Below the pieces are notes generated by a model. That model saw only the letters and a list, made by a program, of their open reading frames with translations, was not told the origin of the DNA and did no database searches. Shown one piece after another: positions 6,039 through 14,062 of a DNA stretch of 16,349 bases. The position numbers were made by a program, and so were the translations under genes. Source of the DNA: SIG653 sp045577455 (GTDB lineage: Bacteria > Bacillota > Clostridia > Oscillospirales > CAG-382); NCBI GenBank assembly GCA_045577455.1, contig JAZNIJ010000095.1, positions 1 through 16,349 of the forward strand, read 5' to 3'. Numbering within the stretch: position 1 is the first letter of the stretch; each line of letters begins with the position of its first letter.

Positions 6039-6047
6039 TGCTACACT
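6039..6047 (+). promoter_or_regulatory. Tandem promoter module 4 (extended -10 only)
   Basis: TGC-TACACT followed by GTATAATAGAAA, matching module 3 downstream but without a recognisable -35. It lies 57 bp after module 3 and about 30 bp before the leader terminator. Confidence 0.45.
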
Positions 6048-6075
6048 GTATAATAGAAACAAATGAATAAAAGAA

Positions 6076-6117
6076 AGTCTTTGCAACAGTTTTTGTTGCA
6101 AGGGCTTTTTCTTTTTA
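6076..6117 (+). terminator. Attenuator-like terminator before the small-gene unit
   Basis: AGTCTTTGCAAC (6076-6087) pairs with GTTGCAAGGGCT (6095-6106) over 12 bp including G-U pairs, and is followed by TTTTTCTTTTTAT. It lies after all four promoter modules and 30 bp before the first start codon, so it must be bypassed for the genes to be expressed. Confidence 0.8.
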
Positions 6118-6146
6118 TATAAACGCACCTGAAAGGAGGTGAAAGC

Positions 6147-6311
6147 ATGAGACCTACAAGAAAGCAAATAATTCTTCAGAACCTTATTTTAGCAGCACAT
6201 GGTTTAATTACCGAAGAACAAGCGAAAGCCTGCATTAAGGAAGACCTCAAGTTTTGGGGATTCCAAGTAGCACCAGATGATGAAAATGTTGAAAGCAACG
6301 CAAAGGAGTAA
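6147..6311 (+). CDS. Small hypothetical protein (54 aa)
   Basis: Start MRPTRKQIIL, ending DDENVESNAKE. An excellent ribosome site (GAAAGGAGGTGAAAGC before ATG) supports it as a real gene. The first two thirds look helical and amphipathic (ILQNLILAAHGLITEEQAK), the rest is acidic. I do not recognise the family. It is first in a compact rightward unit with the next start six bases after its stop, and lies behind four promoter modules and a terminator. Such small genes are usual in the control regions of phages and integrative elements. Confidence 0.7.
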   Translation: MRPTRKQIILQNLILAAHGLITEEQAKACIKEDLKFWGFQVAPDDENVESNAKE

Positions 6312-6317
6312 AAGAAA

Positions 6318-6497
6318 ATGCAACTTTCTACCACTGATATTGTCAATTCGGTTGCTGCAAAACTCAAAAAAGAGGGCTTTGCTGAAAAAGATATTGAAAT
6401 GGCAATAAAAGAAGCAAAAAAGCATTACGCTGCTTATTTAAAAAGTGTAAAAAAGCCAAAACCAGACAGAGAGGAGGTGGACGATGATGATTATTGA
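6318..6497 (+). CDS. Small hypothetical protein (59 aa)
   Basis: Start MQLSTTDIVNSV, ending EEVDDDDY. The AAGGAG ribosome site lies inside the end of the previous gene, eight to nine bases before the ATG, indicating coupling. The protein is a single charged helical type with AAKLKKEGFAEKDIEMAIKE and a basic middle followed by an acidic tail; EKDIEMAIKEAKKHY suggests a small helical bundle. No family is recognised. The ribosome site of the next, broken gene (GAGGAGGTGG) is contained within its last codons. After its TGA the same frame stays open to 6773 because of the frameshift in the next gene, not through a fusion. Confidence 0.65.
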   Translation: MQLSTTDIVNSVAAKLKKEGFAEKDIEMAIKEAKKHYAAYLKSVKKPKPDREEVDDDDY

Positions 6498-6964
6498 TTA
6501 ACCCTAACCATTGATTATAACGATGGTGAACCTGCGGATTGTTTTTCCTTCAGGAGAATAGTTTCTTTTGAAATAGGTAAAATCTACAATCATGCTATCA
6601 GGAATAAAATTTCACTCAATTCAATCGAAGAGTTATCAGAAACACTCACAAAACTCCGCGAAGAAATTGAGACAAAAATCATTGATGACTTAATCACCGC
6701 AGGTAATGAATATGTGTGTAAATACGAAAGCGTTGTACTGGTGATCCTGCTAAAATTAACAAATTGGTTGTAGAACGTGATAAAGGCACTCTTAAGTTTT
6801 TCAGACTTGAAAAAGCCACTGAAAGTGAACTTTCAACATGGGATGCAACAAAACTTAAAACACTTCCGCTTGTCAGAGATTTCTACAACGGCTTCGGTAC
6901 CCGCAGTCCCTTTGGTGATAAATGGAAGCTTACAGTAGAATTCGCCGACTCTAACATGGAATGA
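6484..6964 (+). pseudogene. Frameshifted third gene of the small-gene unit, family unknown
   Basis: A good ribosome site and ATG ATG at 6484 open a frame that stops after five codons (MMIID). Adding one base near 6498 restores a frame, beginning LTLTIDYNDGEPADCF and running to about 6735 (SFRRIVSFEIGKIYNHAIRN, then IEELSETLTKLREE). A second shift near 6735 is needed to join TGDPAKINKLVVERDKG and the tail ending VEFADSNME at 6964. Repaired, it would encode about 160 residues. Two shifts suggest decay, though sequencing error cannot be excluded. I recognise no family. A tail-only frame starting at TTG 6764 has no ribosome site, so I do not treat it as a gene. Confidence 0.55.
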
Positions 6965-7009
6965 CGTAACAGTTGTTGCGATGTAAACTGTCACGCCAAT
7001 AACATCTAC

Positions 7010-7057
7010 AAAATAAACCTATGAAGCCGAAACACTACAACTTCATAGGTTTATTTT
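7010..7057. terminator. Bidirectional terminator between convergent units
   Basis: AAAATAAACCTATGAAG (7010-7026) pairs perfectly over 17 bp with its complement at 7041-7057. A-rich left and T-rich right arms give T-runs in both directions, so it can end both the rightward small-gene unit and the leftward defence operon. Confidence 0.85.
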
Positions 7058-7121
7058 GAATATAATTTGCAACAATATCTAGTTCGAATTGATAACTTCC
7101 CTTAATTTTACAGTTATCTTA

Positions 7122-8807
7122 CTAGAAATCAAATCGAATATGTTCCGTCTTCGGAAGTTTTTTGAGCACAGACACCGCTTCAAGGGGGAGTCTTTTTACT
7201 GCTGTTATTACATCATTCACCCATGAAGGAACTTGTTCAGGTGCTGTGATTTCTTTCTTCACTCTACGATATAGCGCAAGAGCTTTTGCATTACCTATAT
7301 CCCTTATTCCTAGATTTTCTTCTAATCGATACTGGAAACCTAAATAATTTTCGTGAACTATTCCGTCAGGAAACTCATTATCTATACCAAACAAAGAAAG
7401 TATGCCTTTGTTTTTTTCTATTGTTGCTTCTTCATCTTCTTTTCCTTTATTATGATAATCACCATCAAAAATAATATATGATGGAATCCCAAATTCGCTA
7501 TACATTCGATAAAAACGATCAAGTTCACTTTTTCCACCACATCTAACAATTGTAACGCCTTCAGATATTTCATCATATCCACAAAGAGAGAAAAGATATG
7601 GGAGAATAAGCACTTCACTTTCACCTTCTACTAAAATAACTTTACGAGCAAACATTGCTTCACTGGCTTTTTGTGAATCACCAGTATTTTCGAAGGCATT
7701 GCGATATCGTTCCATAATATCTGCTTCTGTTGTTTCTCGTTCATAACGCATCTTAAAGTCATCTGCAAATAATTTGGGGTATGCATTTCTAATGTAGGTG
7801 CCTTTTTCCATGTTTTTTCTTACGACAAATATTTCGTTGAAATGATCAAGATCAATAAACTCTGAAGAATGTGTTGTCAGGAGCACTTGTGTTCCGTTTT
7901 CTGCCAAATCACGAATAATTTTATAGAAATTTCGCCTTCCTTGTGGGTGGAGATATAATTCTGGTTCATCAATCAAAATAGGAGTTTGATTTTTAAGTTT
8001 CAGTTTTGAATAAGCTTTAAGTATTGCAATAGTTATACTTGCCTGTACACCCATTCCCAGTTCAGAAGCCCTAAATGTCATTCCAGTCTCTGCTTCATGA
8101 ACCATGATTTGCAATGTGCGATAAAAATTCCACGGATCATACATATTCAAATCCACATTAAATTCATCAGGGGTTCTGTTTAGTTGTTTCGCAGTTTCAG
8201 TACCAAGAATTGAAACAAATTGTTGCATCATATTATTTCCATCGTCATCAGTTACAGTAAATAAGATTTCGTTGCGAATTCGTTCCATTTCTTTTTTAAA
8301 TAATTCTGACTTTTTTATTTCTTCTAACGTATCATAATCCCAACAGGTCTCTTCCATAAATCTTGCATTTATATCTCTTAATAATCTACCAAGAAGTGTC
8401 CATCTATTAGAAGCTGGATTATCTGATACTTTTCGATCCGCTCCAATTAAAGCTGAAATGTATTTTTGTCGAATATCATCCGATACGTACTGATGTCCAT
8501 CAAGATTTAAACCACTTTTAGGTTTACCGTAACAATCATGCCAAAGATTGGTTAATTCTAAATAATGCTGATCATCGAAGTGAATCCTAATAACTACATG
8601 GGCAGAAGTATCTCCACGATAATAATCCTCTTTAGCAAAATTATTAAACGATGGATAAACAGGTCCAAGCATCCAATCAATGGCTGCAAAAATATTACTT
8701 TTTCCAACGCTGTTTTCTCCAATAAAAACATTAACTTTATCAGAGAGAGCAATGTTGATTTCACTAATACTTTTGTAGTTTTTAATGTATAAGCTAGTAA
8801 TTTTCAT
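7122..8807 (-). CDS. OLD-family ATP-dependent endonuclease (AAA ATPase + TOPRIM)
   Basis: A 561-residue class 1 OLD protein. The N-terminal ABC-type ATPase has Walker A GENSVGKS (about 30-37), signature SELGMGVQAS (248-257), Walker B LIDEPE (278-283) and the H-loop TTHS (about 311-314). The C-terminal TOPRIM nuclease has VEGESE (393-398), with the catalytic glutamate, and the acidic triad IFDGD (about 446-450). OLD proteins are ATP-gated DNA nucleases with anti-phage roles. The ATG at 8807 is chosen because AGGAG lies eight bases upstream; a GTG at 8816 is too close to that site. No UvrD-like helicase gene follows, so it is not Gabija. It is last in a long leftward run of defence genes, 101 bp behind the deformylase gene. 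Confidence 0.92.
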   Translation of the reverse strand: MKITSLYIKNYKSISEINIALSDKVNVFIGENSVGKSNIFAAIDWMLGPVYPSFNNFAKEDYYRGDTSAHVVIRIHFDDQHYLELTNLWHDCYGKPKSGLNLDGHQYVSDDIRQKYISALIGADRKVSDNPASNRWTLLGRLLRDINARFMEETCWDYDTLEEIKKSELFKKEMERIRNEILFTVTDDDGNNMMQQFVSILGTETAKQLNRTPDEFNVDLNMYDPWNFYRTLQIMVHEAETGMTFRASELGMGVQASITIAILKAYSKLKLKNQTPILIDEPELYLHPQGRRNFYKIIRDLAENGTQVLLTTHSSEFIDLDHFNEIFVVRKNMEKGTYIRNAYPKLFADDFKMRYERETTEADIMERYRNAFENTGDSQKASEAMFARKVILVEGESEVLILPYLFSLCGYDEISEGVTIVRCGGKSELDRFYRMYSEFGIPSYIIFDGDYHNKGKEDEEATIEKNKGILSLFGIDNEFPDGIVHENYLGFQYRLEENLGIRDIGNAKALALYRRVKKEITAPEQVPSWVNDVITAVKRLPLEAVSVLKKLPKTEHIRFDF

Positions 8808-8908
8808 TTGTTTCACTCCTAAAAGAAAATTTTAGAAAACTAATATAAATTCTCTTCCACAATATTATCCAGTTCAACAACCTCATCTTTGTGATATAAA
8901 GACTATAT

Positions 8909-9322
8909 TTAAACTAAAACCCCATCACAATGTTCAATTTCGTGTTGAATTATTTGTGCTGTCCAACCGTTGAAAGTTTTGATGCGTGTTTGGAATTCCG
9001 CATTCTGCCACTGCACTTTTATCCTCTTAAAACGCCTACACTTACGCGGACCACCAAGCAGAGAAAGACAGCCTTCTTCCGTTTGGTATGGTTCTGACTT
9101 CTTGATAATTTCAGGATTGAACATTATCATATATGTACCATCATTATCAAAACAGATGATACGCTTATGTACGCCAATCATATTTGCAGCCATACCAACG
9201 CAACCGTCAGCATTGGCAGTAAGAGTGTCAAGCAAATCTTCTGCCACCTGCAAATCTTCAATTGTAGCCTTTTCCGATTTCTTAGCTAACAAAATCGGAT
9301 CGTGAATTATTTCTCTAACCAT
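8909..9322 (-). CDS. Short peptide deformylase family protein with altered motif 1
   Basis: A 137-residue member of the PDF family, which removes the N-formyl group from nascent proteins with a metal held by Cys and two His. Motif 2, EGCLS (83-87, Cys85), and motif 3, QHEIEHCDG (126-134, HExxH with His127 and His131), are intact. Motif 1, normally GxGLAAxQ, reads CVGMAANM (41-48): the usual catalytic Gln is Met. The protein also ends just after motif 3 and lacks the C-terminal helix of classical enzymes. Short deformylases of this type occur in gut Firmicutes, so the housekeeping role is unclear and activity uncertain. It sits between the DUF4420 and OLD genes on the same strand, which may be chance or a functional link. 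GGAAG lies eight bases before the ATG. Confidence 0.85.
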   Translation of the reverse strand: MVREIIHDPILLAKKSEKATIEDLQVAEDLLDTLTANADGCVGMAANMIGVHKRIICFDNDGTYMIMFNPEIIKKSEPYQTEEGCLSLLGGPRKCRRFKRIKVQWQNAEFQTRIKTFNGWTAQIIQHEIEHCDGVLV

Positions 9323-9385
9323 AATATACTTCCATATTTAATCTAAAAATTTTGTTTCCAGCCATCCTCACTCGTTCAAAGTGTA

Positions 9386-10297
9386 TTATTCTAACCACTT
9401 AATTAATTCCAACACATCAATATCTTCAGATAAACTACAATCAACATCATAAGTAATGCCACTTACGCCATTTGGAATATCTGAATCAATTTGTGGAAGT
9501 TGCGATACCTCAAAAAACTTCAGATTATCAATAGCATGCTGCATTGCGAAAGAAAAACCGTGGTTTTCTTCTGAAACATTACATTTTTTCATTAATTTCT
9601 TCAATGCAAAAATGCTTTCAGGATTTGAATACAGCGAAATTATTAGTTGAAACATATCAAACAAAGAAATCCCTTCTTGCACGACTTCAACCATTGCTGA
9701 AGCAACATAAACTTTTAGATCTGATCTGCTTATTTGATTGTGAGAAAATCTATGAATGCGTTTTTCTGTACTAGTAGTTTTTATCTCCAATCTTATGTTA
9801 TCGGAAATTTCAATATCATGTTTTGAGTAAAAATCTTTATGATACTTTTCTGTTATATCCGTATAACCACTATCATATAGTTGCTTAATGCAAAGCAACT
9901 CACCAAAAACACCTATCTGTAAATTTTTCAACTCACGAGCAGGTGTTATTTTAAAATATTCGTCTATTGATTCAATTAAAACAGATAGATCAGTATCACG
10001 CATCGGTTCAGAAATGCACATAAAAACATATTCGTAAACAATATCAAAATATCGTTTAAATGTTATATCGTTTCTTACTGCGGTAATGATATGGAAATGA
10101 TACTCGGTGTCTTCTAACCATAAAACAGCATTCAGTTTAATATTAATATTATCCGTGTTAAAAGAACTTGAAATCTTTTTTTCTACCGCATTTCTGATTA
10201 GAAGTGCAGGAAAACCATCTTCGTTCAAACAAGGTACAACAACATTTTCTTCTAATTCATTTTGAGTAATTTGACTAATATATTTATATTGTTTCAT
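9386..10297 (-). CDS. DUF4420 PD-(D/E)XK nuclease-like protein
   Basis: A 303-residue protein of family PF14390, annotated as PD-(D/E)XK motif protein. The core reads GVFGELLCIKQL (Glu133 as the leading acidic residue), DIEI (Asp161) and LEIK (Glu171, Lys173), the usual E...D...ExK nuclease spacing, then HRFSHNQIS, which is typical of the family. The N-terminal 120 residues and C-terminal 110 have no motif I know. It starts inside the end of the Z1 gene, with a 14-bp overlap, so its translation is probably coupled and it probably acts with Z1. DUF4420 proteins regularly accompany Z1 and GHKL ATPases beside DNA methyltransferases. It is a likely effector nuclease; cutting activity is inferred. 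Confidence 0.88.
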   Translation of the reverse strand: MKQYKYISQITQNELEENVVVPCLNEDGFPALLIRNAVEKKISSSFNTDNINIKLNAVLWLEDTEYHFHIITAVRNDITFKRYFDIVYEYVFMCISEPMRDTDLSVLIESIDEYFKITPARELKNLQIGVFGELLCIKQLYDSGYTDITEKYHKDFYSKHDIEISDNIRLEIKTTSTEKRIHRFSHNQISRSDLKVYVASAMVEVVQEGISLFDMFQLIISLYSNPESIFALKKLMKKCNVSEENHGFSFAMQHAIDNLKFFEVSQLPQIDSDIPNGVSGITYDVDCSLSEDIDVLELIKWLE

Positions 10298-12449
10298 AAT
10301 CGTTGTCTCCAGTTACAAATTTCACGTTAAACTGCGTGATTGGATTGTTTAAAGCCAACATTGGTACAAAATCATCTTTATTTGAATTATCATGATAAAC
10401 TAAATGTAATTGAATATAAAACTTATCTGAAAAACCATGCAAGTTTTTATCTCCATCATAATTAGTACTGGTATTGCTACCCTGTGGAAGTTCTTTAATA
10501 GCATGACCACTCGCAATTAAAGAACGTTGCTGGTGTGTTTTATATCGCATAACCATCACATATATTTTATCTTCAGCATGATTTAATTTAACTTTATTTA
10601 AAATATTTTGAAAAATATTCGGTCCAAATTTACTTCCTTTTGGAAAATGATATTGCGTTAAAAAAGCATAATAAAAATCACTGTACGTCATCTCTATTAT
10701 GTAATGCGTCTGTTCTCCAGTGGTATCAAAAGAAATTGGAGTTCCATGCTCTTTCCATTTTTCAAAAAATGAACAGAATAGTTCTCTGTTTTCTCGCCTT
10801 TCCACTCCCTCTGAATCATACCAAACATTTTTATCATAAGAATATCCTGGATTTACGCGAGATAATATGATTGTATTGGAAACACTTTTGCGTGTGAGAA
10901 TTAACTTATCCTCATTTAAAGTGAAAATACGAGGAAATTCCTTAATTTGTATATTTGCCATAAGAAAGGCATTTATTGAATTCCACATATCGTTTTCATT
11001 TTCAACAGTAGCCAGGAATTTTCTTTTCAGAGCATGCGTCATATACACCCTACATACATCAAAATATGACTGTTTATATCCAAACCATCGTGCTCTTTGG
11101 TATAACGTATCTATAGCTGTAACTTTTGAATCCCTATAAATATATGTAACTATTAAATTCTCAATAGTTAATCCTCTACCGAGCATATTACCACCAATAT
11201 ATATTTTGTATAAACTCTCATCAAATTCAGCTTCCTTCATTGAAACTCTACCGTTTGAAGAAACATTAAATTGGTATGTCTTTATCTCATCATATACATA
11301 TGGCAACTGACTTATAACATCATTAAAAGTATAGTTACACAGCAAATTTTCTTTCACATAAATTTCATAACATTTTTTTATATTGTCAATCGCATCTGTG
11401 TAAGCAACATGCTGAGGATCTTTTAATATTTTTACAAAGCCATCGATATAATCATCAATTTTACTTTTTATTATGTTATGTATTACTGTCAACGAAGAAG
11501 GATGAACTAACATGGAATACGGCTTTGTTAACCCTTTTGCTCGTTGTAAACAACAAGCAAAAATAAAAAAGTACAAACTTTCCGTAAAAGATGCCGGAAT
11601 CGAATCTTCGAAGTCGTCGGTATCTCTAATTTCAATAACATGAGGATTATCCATTATATCATGATACGAATTGCCGCCTGTGTATCCTTCACCTGGTTCC
11701 ACCAAAATTGCATAATCAGGACTCATTTCATCAATCGTCGATAAAAGCAAATTTGCTTGAGGAGTAGCTGTAACTGATAAATATGTGCAACATTTTGGTG
11801 TAGTTATAATTTCTGTTATTACATCATGGGTTTTACCTGCTCGAATATTTTTCTTTTTCTGTTTTGGAGCGCCAGGAGTTACCTCATCACCCTCATCATC
11901 AATAATAATAGAAGGAATATCAGAAAACTCATCAACAAATTGTTTTAATTTTCCAAGATTAGTTTTTTCAGCGGCATTTTTCAAAACAAGAACAACAATT
12001 TTTTTGTTTTTGGACAAATTTTCTGTAATGTTTTCGTAATCAATTGTTTTAATGTCGAGCACAACAATATCACTATCATTAGAAAACTCACCAGTTGCTC
12101 TAATATAGTTTTGATTTAGCAGAGCTGTTTTTGTTCCACCCAAGATATATGAAATTTGATAACCGTTGTCAAAAGCGACTGCAGTAGTGGTAATAAAAAA
12201 CGCTGTCTTGCCACTCTGAACCTTTCCTAAACATAAAATTTTTGAAAGATTTCTCTCAGAGGTATTAGGACACGCAAACAAATTCAGTGCTTTATATGCA
12301 TTCGCAAAAATCCGGTCAACTACATTTACACTCATTTTTTGTTGCATATGGGCATAGAGGCGTTGTTTATGTACCCCATCTATTTTTTTATTAACTAGTA
12401 ATTTGTGATTTGAGTCACCTACATAATCAATAAGTTCAATTTTACCCAT
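10284..12449 (-). CDS. Z1-domain SF2-like ATPase of a MORC-type restriction system
   Basis: A 721-residue protein with a P-loop helicase-like core. Walker A is GKVQSGKT (75-82), the DEAD-like motif II is IIIDDEGDE (181-189), motif III is SVTATPQANLL (225-235), and motifs V/VI are YIGGNMLGRGLTIENL (417-432) and QRARWFGYK (451-459), the latter with candidate arginine fingers. GRGLTIENL together with QRARWFGYK is characteristic of the Z1 family (PF10593), an SF2-type ATPase found in predicted restriction-modification systems with MORC-like ATPases. It probably translocates on or remodels DNA. GAGGAG lies before the ATG. It starts 15 bp after the GHKL ATPase gene and overlaps the DUF4420 gene, so the three were probably inherited together. 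Length is within the family range. Confidence 0.92.
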   Translation of the reverse strand: MGKIELIDYVGDSNHKLLVNKKIDGVHKQRLYAHMQQKMSVNVVDRIFANAYKALNLFACPNTSERNLSKILCLGKVQSGKTAFFITTTAVAFDNGYQISYILGGTKTALLNQNYIRATGEFSNDSDIVVLDIKTIDYENITENLSKNKKIVVLVLKNAAEKTNLGKLKQFVDEFSDIPSIIIDDEGDEVTPGAPKQKKKNIRAGKTHDVITEIITTPKCCTYLSVTATPQANLLLSTIDEMSPDYAILVEPGEGYTGGNSYHDIMDNPHVIEIRDTDDFEDSIPASFTESLYFFIFACCLQRAKGLTKPYSMLVHPSSLTVIHNIIKSKIDDYIDGFVKILKDPQHVAYTDAIDNIKKCYEIYVKENLLCNYTFNDVISQLPYVYDEIKTYQFNVSSNGRVSMKEAEFDESLYKIYIGGNMLGRGLTIENLIVTYIYRDSKVTAIDTLYQRARWFGYKQSYFDVCRVYMTHALKRKFLATVENENDMWNSINAFLMANIQIKEFPRIFTLNEDKLILTRKSVSNTIILSRVNPGYSYDKNVWYDSEGVERRENRELFCSFFEKWKEHGTPISFDTTGEQTHYIIEMTYSDFYYAFLTQYHFPKGSKFGPNIFQNILNKVKLNHAEDKIYVMVMRYKTHQQRSLIASGHAIKELPQGSNTSTNYDGDKNLHGFSDKFYIQLHLVYHDNSNKDDFVPMLALNNPITQFNVKFVTGDNDYETI

Positions 12450-12464
12450 AACAAAAGCTCCTCA

Positions 12465-14021
12465 CTAGTTTGAATTGTTTAAAATGCTGTTTATTTGTTC
12501 AACGAACAATTGTGTTTTATCTAAGTCCAATCCCAATCGTTTGCTCGATAACTGCGCTAACGCAATCGAAACAGCCATTTTTGTAATTAATTTTTTACTT
12601 TTGGCTTCAGCAAAATCCTCAAACATTGATACCCTAGTGTTAATGTGCAAATCATATTGATTTTTTTCAAAATCTCTCACTTTTAACAATATCCATTTAT
12701 TTTGCATTTCACCTGAAACAGATGGAATTAAAAATAGTTCATATTTAATGCCTTCATACGTAATTTCAAGTTTTTCTTCATCAACAGTTTCTGTAATATA
12801 ACCGCTTGATATTGTATCGTTATTCGCATCCACTTTTACTGGTAGCACCTGTGCAACAGTTTTTGTCGCCGGAACCGGTGTAGCAACAGGCTTTTCTACT
12901 TTTTCTAAAGATTTAAAAGCGCTATCCAATTTCATTCTAGACAGTGATTTAGCATCTACATTTTCATCTTTTTTTCTATACTTTTTTGCAAGATTAAATA
13001 GATACATTATATTTTCTGATGCCATTATACTTTCCAGAAAAGCTTCGTGTTGCCCATTGCCGCCCCACTTCATACCACTTTTAGTAAAGGATACAATCCA
13101 ATTGTCTCCATCCAAATAAATCTCACCAACTATACGTTGATGTCTAAAATCATTAGATTTTCCAAACAATTCTTCTGGTCGATAATTCAATTGAATTGCA
13201 CGATCTCTTTGAAACAACGCAAATCCTGCATTAGATGTGTCACCAGTTTCTAAAACGCCAATCCAGCCACTATAGTTATATGTTGCATCTCCAACTGTAA
13301 AAGATTCTTCAAAAATCTCCAAACACTCCGACCCTGTTTCTGGATTTTTCATAAATTGTGGTTGATTATATGTGATTTTCTTACCATTAAAATATAAATC
13401 TAGTTTTTTATATTGCAAATCTTTTGAGTATATTGCAGATAATTTTCTAATCAACTGCTCTTCAGGAGAAGAACCTTTTTTCTTGCGACCCGCATTAAAG
13501 GTTGAAAAAGGAATAAAAAGTTTTCTAATAACAATTTTTGTACCATGCACATGCCCAAGCGTGTTTGAAATAGTCATTTCAACTTCTTCTGTATTTGTTT
13601 TTTCGATTTCCTCGATATCCATTACTGCATAATACTTCTCCATAGAGCCGTATTCTGTAGATTCTATGCTATACCAATTTCCTAAATTCGCAGCGGCATA
13701 TTTCAACCCTATACCATACTGACCTCTGCTAGTTTTAGTGTAAGATTCTGCTTTTGCATTCAACTTTAGTGCCCTGAGGAAGTCATTCTTTTTCATGCCA
13801 TATGCATTGTCAGATATAATTATTTCATCTTCTGTCCATGTTATTCTTACTTCACAGCGTTCGGCACCGCTGTTTTTTAATTCATTTTCGTGATCCAAAA
13901 AACTTGTTGTTGAGTTATCTATAAACTCTTTAAAGGCACCCTCTGTGGAAATATCCATTCTTCCTAAAGCTGCATAAAAACTGGTGTCAATTTTTATACT
14001 TGCGCTTTCTTTTCTTTCCAT
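12465..14021 (-). CDS. MORC/MutL-like GHKL ATPase of a restriction system
   Basis: A 518-residue GHKL-fold ATPase. Bergerat motifs: N-box KEFIDNS (31-37, with catalytic Glu32 and Mg-binding Asn36), G1 DNAYGM (71-76), and G2 GQYGIGLK (100-107). A segment at about 190-340 is placed like the S5-type transducer of MutL and MORC proteins, and the C-terminal 150 residues are unassigned. There is no kinase-type phospho-acceptor domain, so it is not a sensor kinase. Proteins like this in methyltransferase/Z1 operons are the prokaryotic relatives of eukaryotic MORC proteins and probably clamp DNA upon ATP binding. AAGGAG precedes the ATG. It is 41 bp after the methyltransferase gene and 15 bp before Z1, which fits one operon and one complex. 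Confidence 0.9.
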   Translation of the reverse strand: MERKESASIKIDTSFYAALGRMDISTEGAFKEFIDNSTTSFLDHENELKNSGAERCEVRITWTEDEIIISDNAYGMKKNDFLRALKLNAKAESYTKTSRGQYGIGLKYAAANLGNWYSIESTEYGSMEKYYAVMDIEEIEKTNTEEVEMTISNTLGHVHGTKIVIRKLFIPFSTFNAGRKKKGSSPEEQLIRKLSAIYSKDLQYKKLDLYFNGKKITYNQPQFMKNPETGSECLEIFEESFTVGDATYNYSGWIGVLETGDTSNAGFALFQRDRAIQLNYRPEELFGKSNDFRHQRIVGEIYLDGDNWIVSFTKSGMKWGGNGQHEAFLESIMASENIMYLFNLAKKYRKKDENVDAKSLSRMKLDSAFKSLEKVEKPVATPVPATKTVAQVLPVKVDANNDTISSGYITETVDEEKLEITYEGIKYELFLIPSVSGEMQNKWILLKVRDFEKNQYDLHINTRVSMFEDFAEAKSKKLITKMAVSIALAQLSSKRLGLDLDKTQLFVEQINSILNNSN

Positions 14022-14062
14022 ATCTATATCCTTTTCTCCTTAAAGCGATTTAAATAAACAAA

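Larger units (their letters stand above)
5807..6056 (+). repeat. Dispersed direct repeats in the tandem promoter block
   Basis: GAGACTAAAT...ATGAGACTATTTAT (from 5807) recurs as GAGACCAAATGAGACTATCATTTAT (in parts, from 6015), each followed by a TG-N extended -10 and TATAAT. Three AAGTGT(G/A) repeats lie at 5942, 5954 and 5964. The block fills most of the gene-free stretch 5704-6146 and looks like duplicated promoter modules. Confidence 0.65.

Noticed and set aside
6318..6773. Stop-codon read-through fusing the 59-aa gene with the open frame after its TGA
   Set aside because: The next gene has its own strong ribosome site and ATG; a one-base deletion explains the coincident frame better.
8808..8816. 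GTG at 8816 as the OLD start
   Set aside because: The only AGGAG abuts the GTG directly and is correctly spaced for the ATG at 8807.
7122..9322. OLD nuclease as part of a Gabija system
   Set aside because: No UvrD-like helicase (GajB) follows or precedes it; the neighbours are a deformylase-like gene and a terminator.
12465..14021. GHKL protein as a two-component sensor kinase or HSP90
   Set aside because: No membrane segments, dimerisation histidine domain or HSP90 features; context and motif layout fit MORC/MutL-like ATPases.
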